A DNA stretch of 64,000 bases from Acidisoma cellulosilyticum (GTDB taxonomy: Bacteria > Pseudomonadota > Alphaproteobacteria > Acetobacterales > Acetobacteraceae), in the NCBI RefSeq assembly GCF_020621385.1, contig NZ_JAESVA010000006.1, positions 213,143-277,142 of the forward strand, read 5' to 3'. Made by a program: the position numbers and the translations under genes. The stretch's first letter is position 1. Every line of letters begins with the position of its first letter. Under the pieces are notes generated by a model. It searched no databases. It saw only the letters and a program-made list of their open reading frames with translations, and was not told the DNA's origin. Positions 26,494-34,814 of the stretch are shown in pieces.

Positions 26494-28437
26494 ATGCCGT
26501 CAAGCCATGCCGCTGTGACCGGTCGTGCTGTGACAGCCGAACGGCTTGAGCCTGTTCTGACGGTGAGCGGCGCCGAAAAATCCTTCGGTGCCGCCCGCGC
26601 GCTCAGCAACGCGACTATCGCCCTGCGGCGCGGCGAAGTGCATGGGCTGCTCGGCGCCAACGGCGCCGGCAAGTCCACGCTTTCCCGCGTCATGTCCGGC
26701 CATATCCGGCCTGACAAGGGCAGCATCACCCTGGACGGCCAGGCATTGTCCTTGCGCAATCCTCGTGCCGGGCTGGATGCGGGCATTGTCCTCGTCACGC
26801 AGGAAACCACGCTCGCGGCCGATCTGTCGGTCATGGAAAATATTTTCCTGGCCGATATGGGCACGCCTGGTCGGCTGTCTTTTTCGACCTTGCGAAAAAA
26901 TGGTCTCAGGATCCTGAATTTCCTCGGGCAAGGCGATTCGTTAAGACTAGATGACAAGGTGAACAGCCTTTCGATCGCGCAAAAGCAATTGGTCGAGATT
27001 GCGAAAGCCTTGGCCGTCAAAGCCAAAATCATCATCTTCGATGAGCCGACATCCTCGCTCAGCCCCAGCGAGGTCGACCGGCTGTTCAGCCTGTTCGACA
27101 GGCTTCGCTCCGAAGGCTGTGCGATCGTCTTCGTCTCTCATCGTCTGGAGGAAGTGTTTCGCATCACGGATTGCGTCACGGTGATGCGGGAAGGCCGATC
27201 CGTCGCCGAATCCGTCGCCACCGCGTCGCTCAGCCAAGCCGATCTCATTCGCCTCATGGTCGGGCAGGAACTCGGGTCGGTCTATGCGAACCGGGTCGCG
27301 GCCACCCACGACAAGGGCCTGTGCCGTCTGTCGGTCAGGAACCTGGCCGTTGATCCCATCGTCAAGGACATCTCCTTCGATCTGCATCGGGGCGAAATTC
27401 TTGGCCTCGGCGGTCTGGTCGGCGCGGGCCGATCCGAAACGCTCGAAGCCATATTCGGATTGCGCAAACGGCGCGCTGGCAGCATGCAACTCGACGGCTC
27501 GCCCTTCGCGCCCCGCACGCCGGCCCAGGCCATTCGCGCCGGCGTCGCTTTGGTGCCCGAGGATCGGCGCCATCAGGCCATCGCGCCGGATATGACGGTC
27601 GCCGAGAATCTGCTGCTCGGCCATCTTGCCGCATCGAAGGGTTTCCTCTGCGGCTATAAGCGCCGCAATGCCGAGATAGAGGCGTTGCTGGCTCTGCTGG
27701 AACTGCCCTTGTCGCGGCTGCGGGACGATAGCCTGCTGAACCTCTCCGGCGGCATGCAGCAGAAGATCATCATCGCCCGTTGGCTGCTGCTGAAGCCCAA
27801 GGTTCTCATGCTCGATGAGCCGACACGCGGGGTTGATATCGCGACGCGCGCCTCGATCTACAAGCTCCTGCGCAAGATCGCCGATGAAGGCGTCGCGGTT
27901 CTGGTCGTCTCCTCGGATTTCGAGGAATTGCTCGGCTTGTGCGAGCGGGTGATCGTCGTCAGCGACGGCCGCTCCACCGCCGATTTGCCGGCCGCGTCCC
28001 TGGTCGAGGAGACGCTGACCTTTCTGGCCGCGCCGCGCAGTTCCATGGCGCCTGTCCAGACCTTGTTGACCAGTCTGGCTGCCGCGTATGACGGGATGGC
28101 GTTCTGGGGTATTTTCGACCAGCAGCGTATCACGTTTCTGGCGACAGCCGCGGCCGCCCCGCCACCATGGTTGCGCGCCGGTCAGGTCGCCGAGGTCGAT
28201 CGCTTGCCGATCGGCGCTTTGCTGCAGAACGGGCATAATAACGTCAGCAGCGACCAAACCTATCAGATCCTGACGATGCCGCTGACAAATGAACGCGGCC
28301 ATGAGAACGGCTTCATTGCGCTGGTCGTCTCGGCCAGTGCCGCACCGCTTCCCGCGCAGATCGTGCAACAGCGCGTGGTCGAAACCCTCGCGGCAGTTCC
28401 CTTGGCCCAAAGGGACGATATGGGAGACAGGCTATGA
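26494..28437 (+). CDS. CUT2 sugar ABC transporter ATPase with novel C-terminal extension (transporter D)
   Basis: A 647-residue protein, about 140 residues longer than normal RbsA-type ATPases. Domain 1 has Walker A GANGAGKST at 54-62 and Walker B IIFDEPTSSLS at 180-190. Domain 2 has GLVGAGRSE near 307-315, LSGG at 417-420 and LMLDEPTRGVD at 438-448. The ATPase part ends near residue 510. Residues 511-647 form an extra soluble domain with alternating helix and strand patterns (TLLTSLAAAYDGMAFWGI; RITFLATAAA; QILTMPLTNE; NGFIALVVSASA) resembling a GAF-type sensor. The gene overlaps the permease by 4 bases (ATGA), so the extension is inside an intact operon and not a frameshift. Its role is unknown; regulation of transport by a bound ligand is one possibility. 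Confidence 0.9.
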   Translation: MPSSHAAVTGRAVTAERLEPVLTVSGAEKSFGAARALSNATIALRRGEVHGLLGANGAGKSTLSRVMSGHIRPDKGSITLDGQALSLRNPRAGLDAGIVLVTQETTLAADLSVMENIFLADMGTPGRLSFSTLRKNGLRILNFLGQGDSLRLDDKVNSLSIAQKQLVEIAKALAVKAKIIIFDEPTSSLSPSEVDRLFSLFDRLRSEGCAIVFVSHRLEEVFRITDCVTVMREGRSVAESVATASLSQADLIRLMVGQELGSVYANRVAATHDKGLCRLSVRNLAVDPIVKDISFDLHRGEILGLGGLVGAGRSETLEAIFGLRKRRAGSMQLDGSPFAPRTPAQAIRAGVALVPEDRRHQAIAPDMTVAENLLLGHLAASKGFLCGYKRRNAEIEALLALLELPLSRLRDDSLLNLSGGMQQKIIIARWLLLKPKVLMLDEPTRGVDIATRASIYKLLRKIADEGVAVLVVSSDFEELLGLCERVIVVSDGRSTADLPAASLVEETLTFLAAPRSSMAPVQTLLTSLAAAYDGMAFWGIFDQQRITFLATAAAAPPPWLRAGQVAEVDRLPIGALLQNGHNNVSSDQTYQILTMPLTNERGHENGFIALVVSASAAPLPAQIVQQRVVETLAAVPLAQRDDMGDRL

Positions 28438-29429
28438 GCGGCAATTCTCAATTGGCCTTGCCGCGTACAAAGCGCCGCTTGCCCGGCCAGATCGGTCGTT
28501 TCGTGATGGCGCGGCTTGAACTCAGAATGCTGGCATTGGCGATTTTCATCGCCGTCGTTTTGTCCCTCGCCTCGCCCTATTTTTTGACCGTCAAGAATCT
28601 GCTCAACCTTCTCGACCAATCCATCGTCATCGGCGTCGTCTCCATCGGCATGACCTTCGTCATTCTGACCGGCGGCATCGACCTGTCCGTGGGTTCGGTC
28701 GCGGGTGTCTCCGGCATTATCTTCGGCATGACCATTCCTGTGCTCGGACTGGCCGGTGCCGCCGTCGCGGCCCTGCTGACAGGAACCCTGGCGGGATTGA
28801 TCTCCGGTGTGCTGATCGCGGAATTCGGTCTGGCGTCTTTCGTCGTGACGCTGGGCATGATGGCGATCGGACGCAGCCTCGCCTATATCATATCCGGCGG
28901 CCAGGCGATTTCGAGTATTCCCTTTGTTCTGAACGCCTATGAATACGTCACCATACTCGGCATCCGGGCGAACGTCCTTGTCCTGCTCGTCGCCTATGCT
29001 CTGGCCTGGTTCTACTTGTCCTATACGAAGGGCGGAAGGACCATCTATGCCTTGGGCTCGAACCGCGAAGCCGCGCGTACCGCGGGCCTCAATATCCGTC
29101 TTTATGCGATCCTGCCTTATGTCATCTCCGGTTGCCTGGCGGCCTTTTCGATTATCCTGACCACCGGACAACTGCTATCCGTCGATCCGCTCGCCGGCAA
29201 TCTCATGGAACTCGATTCCATCGCCGCCGTCGTCATCGGCGGCGCAAGCCTTTATGGCGGGCGCGGTTCCGTCATCGGCACGCTGCTCGGTGTTTTCATC
29301 ATGGTGATGATCCGCAACGGACTGAACTTGCTGGGCGTCTCGCCCTTCTGGCAAGGCACGGCGATCGGTATCATCATCATCACCGCCGTGTTGCTGGAAC
29401 GTCTGCTGAGCGGCCGGCGGACAAGATGA
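28434..29429 (+). CDS. CUT2 sugar ABC transporter permease (transporter D)
   Basis: A 331-residue RbsC-like inner-membrane permease with a hydrophilic N-terminus of about 25 residues, GGIDLSVGSVAGVSG near residue 79 and AAVVIGGASLYGGRGSVIG near 264. The ATG overlaps the stop of the extended ATPase. It forms the membrane channel for transporter D and is followed 16 bases later by the GntR gene. Confidence 0.94.
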   Translation: MSGNSQLALPRTKRRLPGQIGRFVMARLELRMLALAIFIAVVLSLASPYFLTVKNLLNLLDQSIVIGVVSIGMTFVILTGGIDLSVGSVAGVSGIIFGMTIPVLGLAGAAVAALLTGTLAGLISGVLIAEFGLASFVVTLGMMAIGRSLAYIISGGQAISSIPFVLNAYEYVTILGIRANVLVLLVAYALAWFYLSYTKGGRTIYALGSNREAARTAGLNIRLYAILPYVISGCLAAFSIILTTGQLLSVDPLAGNLMELDSIAAVVIGGASLYGGRGSVIGTLLGVFIMVMIRNGLNLLGVSPFWQGTAIGIIIITAVLLERLLSGRRTR

Positions 29430-29445
29430 TATCGGGACAAGCGCG

Positions 29446-30174
29446 ATGACAGTGGATCGGCCTCTCTCCGAGGTCAAAGTCGGTCTGACCAAGCGCACGA
29501 TGCGGGAGCAGATCGCCGATAAGATCACCGCGATGATCGTCGCCGGCCTGCTGCGCCCGGACGATGAACTGCCAAGCGAGCGCGATCTGGCGGTGACTTT
29601 GGGCGTCAGTCGGGAAACGGTGCGCGGGGCCGTACAATGTCTGGCGGCGCTGGGCATGGTCGAAATCGCCCAGGGGTCGCGCAGCCGTGTCGTCGATATG
29701 GCGCGATGGGCCAAGCATCCACCGCGCGACGCCGATATTCAGCGTTACACGGCCTTGGAAGTGCATAATGCCCGTTGCCTTGTCGAAGTGGCGGGCGCGC
29801 GCACGGCAGCCTTATCGATCACGCCATCGGCTTTGGGCCGTCTGCACCAGCTTGTGCAACAACAGAAGACGATGGTGGGTGATCCGGTCTCCTTCCAGAT
29901 CTCCGACATGGAGTTTCACACCACCATCTACGAGGCCAGCAGCAACCGCCTTCTCACCGCTTTCCTGACGGATATCTATGGCTACGCACTCGATATGCGG
30001 CGGCGCGCCTTGCTGGTTCCACATGCGGTGCAGAAAAGCCTGAAGGATCATGAGGCTATTCTATTCGCCATCGACCGGGGGGATGCGGACGGTGCCGCCG
30101 CCGCGATGTCCACCCATCTCGCCCGCGTTCACCGCACCACCCAGGCGTCCCGCCGCTTATCGGCGACGCCCTAG
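29446..30174 (+). CDS. FadR-type GntR transcriptional regulator (GntR-3)
   Basis: A 242-residue regulator with winged HTH at about residues 12-75 (LPSERDLAVTLGVSRETVR) and a helical FCD domain (SDMEFHTTIYEASSNRL). Located inside the transporter D operon between the permease and DenD-2, so it is probably an autoregulator of that operon acting near 25440. It is distinct in sequence from GntR-1 and GntR-2. Confidence 0.91.
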   Translation: MTVDRPLSEVKVGLTKRTMREQIADKITAMIVAGLLRPDDELPSERDLAVTLGVSRETVRGAVQCLAALGMVEIAQGSRSRVVDMARWAKHPPRDADIQRYTALEVHNARCLVEVAGARTAALSITPSALGRLHQLVQQQKTMVGDPVSFQISDMEFHTTIYEASSNRLLTAFLTDIYGYALDMRRRALLVPHAVQKSLKDHEAILFAIDRGDADGAAAAMSTHLARVHRTTQASRRLSATP

Positions 30175-30204
30175 ACTGCTCAAGTTTGATGAGGAAATGC
30201 GCTT

Positions 30205-31200
30205 ATGCACGTTCTGATAATCGGTGCTGCCGGCATGCTCGGCCGCAAGCTCAGCGAAGGTCTGGTGTCGGACGGTAAGATCGGGGACCGCGCGATCAAG
30301 CGTCTGACCTTGGCTGATGCGATCGCACCCAAGGTTCCGCACGGTTTCACGGGCGATGCCGCCTGCGTCACGGTCGATCTCACCGCGCCGGATGCGGCGG
30401 CCAGCCTGCTGCACGCGAAGCCCGACGTGATTTTTCATCTGGCGGCCATCGTCTCCGGCGAAGCGGAAGTCGATTTCGAAAAGGGCTATGCGGTCAATCT
30501 TGACGGCACCCGCGCGCTGTTCGAGGAAATTCGCCTTGCCCAGAAGGACGGTCCCTGGAAGCCGCGCCTCGTCTTCGCCTCGTCCATTGCCGTCTTCGGC
30601 GGGGATATGCCGGATGTCATCGGCGACGATTATTTCCATACGCCTGAGACAAGCTATGGCACCCAGAAGGCCATTTGCGAGCTGCTGCTTGCGGATTATT
30701 CCCGGCGCGGCATTTTCGACGGCATCGCCATCCGCCTGCCGACCGTTTGCGTGCGCCCCGGTGCGCCGAACAAGGCCGCGTCGGGCTTCTTTTCCGGCAT
30801 CATCCGGGAGCCGCTGGCCGGTCTCCCCGCCATCCTGCCGGTCAGCGACGATGTCCGCCACTGGATGGCCAGCCCACGCGCGACCGTCGCGTTTCTGATC
30901 CATGCGGCTGAGATCGATTTGTCATTGATGAAGAACCGCCGCTGCATCACGATGCCGGGAACCTCCGTCACCGTCAAAGAGCAGATCGATGCCCTGGTTC
31001 GCGTCGCCGGCACCAAACTGGCCGATCTGATCGAGCGGAAGCGCGATCCGGCGATCGAGCTGATCGTCAGCGGCTGGGCACGCGGCTTCAATCCGCAGCG
31101 CGCGGAAAGTCTCGGTTTCAAAGCCGATAAAGAATTCGATGACATCGTCCGGATTCATATCCAGGACGAATTGGGCGGCAAACTGCCGAATCTGGGGTGA
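30205..31200 (+). CDS. denD: NAD-dependent epimerase-family D-erythronate 2-dehydrogenase homologue (DenD-2)
   Basis: A 331-residue extended-SDR protein, clearly paralogous to DenD-1 at 10718 over its whole length. NAD motif GAAGMLG at 7-13, Ser in FASSIAVFGGDMP, and Tyr/Lys in SYGTQKAICELLLADYSRRG near 151. Expected reaction: oxidation of D-erythronate or a similar aldonate at C2. It is followed by a TIM-barrel isomerase with which it overlaps or nearly overlaps, an arrangement parallel to DenD plus OtnI. Two DenD copies under different regulators suggest different substrates or induction signals. Confidence 0.85.
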   Translation: MHVLIIGAAGMLGRKLSEGLVSDGKIGDRAIKRLTLADAIAPKVPHGFTGDAACVTVDLTAPDAAASLLHAKPDVIFHLAAIVSGEAEVDFEKGYAVNLDGTRALFEEIRLAQKDGPWKPRLVFASSIAVFGGDMPDVIGDDYFHTPETSYGTQKAICELLLADYSRRGIFDGIAIRLPTVCVRPGAPNKAASGFFSGIIREPLAGLPAILPVSDDVRHWMASPRATVAFLIHAAEIDLSLMKNRRCITMPGTSVTVKEQIDALVRVAGTKLADLIERKRDPAIELIVSGWARGFNPQRAESLGFKADKEFDDIVRIHIQDELGGKLPNLG

Positions 31201-31205
31201 ACAGC

Positions 31206-32168
31206 ATGTCCGGAACACAGCCTGTCAAGACTTGGACGCGGGATAACTGGCCGATCGCGGCAGCGATGATCCAATATCCCAATAGCCTTCCGGGTGGCGG
31301 ATCCGTGCAGGATCAATCGGCCGAAGGCTGGGCCTCGACTTTGGAGGATATCGTCGACGCCGGCTTCACGGATCTCGACCCGACCGATTCATGGCTGCGC
31401 CTGGCCGATCTTTCAAAATCGCGCCTGGACGAATTCATGGGCGTCGTGTCATCGCTTGGCCTGACAATTCCGGCGATTTCGACATCCCGCCGCAGCGTCA
31501 TCGATCCGGACCAAGGTGACGCCTATCTGGACTATAGCCATAGGGTCATTGATACCGCTGCTGGTATCGGCGCGAAGGCCGTATCCTTCGGATTGTTCGG
31601 CCCGCTATCCCCGGCGCAAAAGCAGGTCCTGTGGTTTTGGACGAAACCCGGCGTGACCAACCCGGATGATCCCGCGACCTGGCAAAAGGCCGTGTCCCGT
31701 ATCCGCGAGCTTGGCCGGCATGCGGCCGAGGTCGGGTTGGAAGTCTCGCTGGAAATGTATGAGGATACTTATCTCGGCACGGCGGACAGCGCCGTCCGCT
31801 TCGTGACGGAGGTCGATTGCCCGGCTGTCGGTCTCAATCTCGACCTCGGCAACCTCATCCGCCTGCATCGTCCGATCGAGCACTGGCAAACCATGCTGGA
31901 AAAGACCGTGCCTTTCGCCAAATACTGGCATGTCAAAAACTATATGCGCGATGAAGACCCGGATTCCGGCAGCATTGTCACCATGCCGACGCCGATGGAG
32001 TCAGGCCTCATCAGCTATCGCGTTGCCATCAAAATGGCAATCGCTGCCGGTTTCAACAGCGCATTTCTCGTCGAACATTACGGCGGCGACGGCCTGAGCA
32101 TATGCGCGCGCAATCGTGACTATCTGCGCAGCATTCTGCCGAAGGCGCGACTGGGTTTGACGCCATAA
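31206..32168 (+). CDS. TIM-barrel sugar isomerase/epimerase, unknown substrate
   Basis: A 320-residue xylose isomerase-like TIM-barrel protein. Predicted metal ligands lie in SLEMYEDTYLG, LNLDLGNLIRLHRP, YWHVKNYMRDED and VEHYGGDGLS. The ATG at 31206 has GGGGTGA six bases upstream; a GTG at 31197 overlapping the DenD-2 stop is an alternative that adds three residues. It is longer than OtnI (260 residues) and not obviously related beyond the fold. Position directly after DenD-2 suggests that it isomerises the 2-oxo acid produced by that enzyme, as OtnI does, but this is inference. It ends the transporter D operon. Confidence 0.8.
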   Translation: MSGTQPVKTWTRDNWPIAAAMIQYPNSLPGGGSVQDQSAEGWASTLEDIVDAGFTDLDPTDSWLRLADLSKSRLDEFMGVVSSLGLTIPAISTSRRSVIDPDQGDAYLDYSHRVIDTAAGIGAKAVSFGLFGPLSPAQKQVLWFWTKPGVTNPDDPATWQKAVSRIRELGRHAAEVGLEVSLEMYEDTYLGTADSAVRFVTEVDCPAVGLNLDLGNLIRLHRPIEHWQTMLEKTVPFAKYWHVKNYMRDEDPDSGSIVTMPTPMESGLISYRVAIKMAIAAGFNSAFLVEHYGGDGLSICARNRDYLRSILPKARLGLTP

Positions 32169-32243
32169 CAACGACAGTACAGCGTCGGGCAGGCGGATGA
32201 CCTTGCCCAACGCCGCCCTGTCATTGGCCGATCGCGGCAATCC

Positions 32244-33152
32244 TCAGGGTCTCTGGATGCCGATCGTATTGAGATAGACCGACTGCAGCTTGCTTTTGCC
32301 AGTGATAAACAGACGATTGCGTTTGGCACCGCCGAAGCAAAGATTGGCAACGACTTCACCGGTCAGAATCTTGCCGAGCAAACGTCCGTCCTGACCATAG
32401 CAATGGACGCCGTCACCCGCGGCAACCCATAAATTGCCTCGCTCATCGATCCTCAGACCGTCAGGCACGCCGGGATCGATCTCGGTAAAGATTGCGCCCC
32501 CCGACAGCGTACCATTCCGGTTGACCTGAAACTTGCGGATATGATGCGGGGCGTCCTGGTCATGCGACCTTCCGCTATCGGCTACGAAAAGCGCCGTCTC
32601 ATCCGCCGAGAAAGCCAGCCCATTCGGTTTGACGAAATCATCCGCGACGATCGCGAGGTCCCCCGTGATCGGGTCAAGCCGAAAGACATGGCAACCGTCA
32701 AGCTCGCTTTCGGCTTTATGACCTTCGTAATCGGTCAATATCCCATAAGGGGGATCGGTAAACCAAATAGCGCCATCGCTCGTGACGACGACGTCGTTCG
32801 GGGAATTCAGCCGGCGGCCCTGAAAATTATCCGCCAGCACGGTGATGCTTCCGTCATACTCCGTGCGCGTCACACGCCGCCCGCCATGCTCGCAGGTCAG
32901 CAGCCGCCCCTCCCGGTCGCGGGTATTGCCATTCGCAAAATTGGACGGCGAACGGAACAGCGAGACCTGGCCGCTCGTCTCATCCCATTTCAGCATCCGG
33001 TCCTTGGGAATATCGCTGAACAGCAAAGCGCGATTATCGCCGAACCAGACAGGCCCCTCCCCCCAGGCCAGACCATCGGCCAGGATTTCAAGATCGCAAA
33101 CCGGAATGATGTAGTCGGAGAAGGTCTTATCTTGAGTTTCGAAATAGGACAT
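32244..33152 (-). CDS. SMP-30/gluconolactonase-family sugar lactone hydrolase (copy 2)
   Basis: A 302-residue beta-propeller lactonase with metal-ligand motifs GEGPVWF near residue 32, NSPNDVVVTSDG near 118 and VKPNGLAFSADE near 173. The central part (TRDREGRL, RRVTRTE, SDGAIWFTDP) matches the copy at 9710 closely, so the two are paralogues; this one lacks about 30 N-terminal residues. It is the last gene of the transporter E operon, 15 bases after GntR-4. It probably opens an aldonolactone to the free acid in the cytoplasm. Confidence 0.88.
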   Translation of the reverse strand: MSYFETQDKTFSDYIIPVCDLEILADGLAWGEGPVWFGDNRALLFSDIPKDRMLKWDETSGQVSLFRSPSNFANGNTRDREGRLLTCEHGGRRVTRTEYDGSITVLADNFQGRRLNSPNDVVVTSDGAIWFTDPPYGILTDYEGHKAESELDGCHVFRLDPITGDLAIVADDFVKPNGLAFSADETALFVADSGRSHDQDAPHHIRKFQVNRNGTLSGGAIFTEIDPGVPDGLRIDERGNLWVAAGDGVHCYGQDGRLLGKILTGEVVANLCFGGAKRNRLFITGKSKLQSVYLNTIGIQRP

Positions 33153-33167
33153 TTTCTCTCTTTTTTC

Positions 33168-33887
33168 TTATTTAATGACAGTCCAATAGGTTTCCTCGAC
33201 CTTCGAGAGATGCGCTGCCATCTCCTCCTCGGCACGGTCCGGGTCACGACGCTTGATCGCCGCGAATATCGCGCGATGCGCTTTGATGGCTGCCGCAAGC
33301 GCGATCGGATGGCTGAGGGAAATGCGCCGCTGCTCCTCCAGAAGTTCCAGAACAGCGTGATACAGCGCATCGACAAGGGGATTCTGAACGATGCTCATCA
33401 AGTGCGAATGAAAAGCATCATCGTGCAAGGCAAAGGCCGCCAGATCATTGGATTCGACCTCACTGGCCGTAAGGATCTCCTCCAATTCCGCGATCTGTTC
33501 CGGTGTCGCCAATAGTGCCGCACGCCGCGCGACGGATGTCTCGACAAAGGCTCTGGTCTGCTGAAACAGGCGCACCCCATGCGGCCGGGACACCAGCATT
33601 TTTGCGGCGCCTGACAAAAGGTCGAGCAGCTCCTTCGGGTCAGGCTCCGTCACACGGGTGCGATCGCCGTTGGAAACGGCGAGCAGCCCCTTCTTGTTCA
33701 GCCAAAGCAAAGCCTCCCGCACCGCGGGCCGGCCCACGCCGTAATGGACCATGAGGTCGCGTTCGGAGGGCAAGGCCTCACCGATCGACAATTCGCCCGC
33801 CAGAATGCGGCGCTCGATATCCTGAGCGATCTGGTCCGACAGGCGATCCCGGCGGAGGGCTACGGCAGGCTTAGCAAAACTCGTCAA
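33168..33887 (-). CDS. FadR-type GntR transcriptional regulator (GntR-4)
   Basis: A 239-residue regulator with HTH near residues 16-80 (LPSERDLMVHYGVGRPAVR) and an FCD domain (FALHDDAFHSHLMSIVQNP). The start is a TTG that overlaps the TGA of the upstream dehydrogenase (TTGA), implying translational coupling. No nearer ATG preserves the HTH. It lies inside the transporter E operon and is the likely controller of its promoter region at 38637-38700. Confidence 0.9.
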   Translation of the reverse strand: MTSFAKPAVALRRDRLSDQIAQDIERRILAGELSIGEALPSERDLMVHYGVGRPAVREALLWLNKKGLLAVSNGDRTRVTEPDPKELLDLLSGAAKMLVSRPHGVRLFQQTRAFVETSVARRAALLATPEQIAELEEILTASEVESNDLAAFALHDDAFHSHLMSIVQNPLVDALYHAVLELLEEQRRISLSHPIALAAAIKAHRAIFAAIKRRDPDRAEEEMAAHLSKVEETYWTVIK

Positions 33888-34786
33888 GTATTAAGTCCCT
33901 CGGCAATGGCACGCTTGGCACGGACGAGTTCCGCCAGGAACCCGTCGCGCCAGTATCGCCGGCTGGGCAGATCTGACAATGGCACCAAGGCCCGCATGTC
34001 TGCCTCGATACGCGCCACCAGGTCCGGCGACCATTCCCGTGGGTCCGCCTGTTCCTGCGCCAAACCGAAATACATCGGCCCAAGGTTCTGGCAATATTCC
34101 TTAATCCCCTGGGCAGCGTTCAGATCGATCGTCGCGAATGGGCCAAGGAAGCACCAGCGCAGGCCCAACCCTTCGGAAATCGCCAGATCAACATCGGTCG
34201 GGCTGCAGATGCCGTCCTCGACCAGGCGGAAGGCTTCGCCGAGCAGCGCGCTCTGCAGCCTGTTCACCACAAAACCGTTGATTTCCCGCGCCAGCGTGAT
34301 CGGGCTTTGCCCCAGCGACCGCATCAGATCGCCGACGAAGGCGAGTGTCTCCGGGCTGGTCCAAGGGGCCGGAATCAGTTCCACGAGCGGGATGAGATGG
34401 GGCGGGTTGATGGGATGGGCCACCAGATAGCGCGCGCCATGGGTCAGCCCCTCGGTGAAGGCGGAAGCGGGCAGGCCCGAGGTCGAACTGGCGACGACGG
34501 TCGCCGGGCCGAGAAGCGCATCGATCTGGCGATAGAGCGCCTGCTTGATCGGCAAACGTTCCGGCGCGCTTTCCTGGACGTAATCCGCCCCCTTCAGCGC
34601 GGTTTCAAGGTCGGGCGCGATGCTGCAGCGCTTGGCGGCCTCGGCATCCGTCTTGCGCACGAAATCGAGCGCGGCCTCCGCCGAGGCGGTCTGCGGATCA
34701 TGGATGAGCACGTCATTGCCGGCTCTGGCGAAGACCACCGCCCATGACGAACCAACGACGCCGCAACCCAGAATGGTCACTTTCAT
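33884..34786 (-). CDS. 3-hydroxyacyl-CoA dehydrogenase-fold hydroxyacid dehydrogenase (L-gulonate/lambda-crystallin-like)
   Basis: A 300-residue NAD-dependent enzyme. The Rossmann motif GCGVVGSSW is at residues 7-15, the catalytic His in AHPINPPHLIPLVE near 143, and the Asn-containing INGFVVNRLQ near 188. Within this family, members beside sugar transporters are more like L-gulonate 3-dehydrogenase, lambda-crystallin or carnitine dehydrogenase than fatty-acid enzymes. It lies between permease E and GntR-4 in one operon, so a C3 oxidation of an imported sugar acid is a reasonable inference. Confidence 0.85.
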   Translation of the reverse strand: MKVTILGCGVVGSSWAVVFARAGNDVLIHDPQTASAEAALDFVRKTDAEAAKRCSIAPDLETALKGADYVQESAPERLPIKQALYRQIDALLGPATVVASSTSGLPASAFTEGLTHGARYLVAHPINPPHLIPLVELIPAPWTSPETLAFVGDLMRSLGQSPITLAREINGFVVNRLQSALLGEAFRLVEDGICSPTDVDLAISEGLGLRWCFLGPFATIDLNAAQGIKEYCQNLGPMYFGLAQEQADPREWSPDLVARIEADMRALVPLSDLPSRRYWRDGFLAELVRAKRAIAEGLNT

Positions 34787-34814
34787 AGTCTAACTCCTTT
34801 GCCCAGGCGGCCGA

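Noticed and set aside
26947..28410. 487-codon minus-strand frame
   Set aside because: Antisense to the extended ATPase D; low-complexity Gln/Asp/Arg-rich translation typical of shadows.
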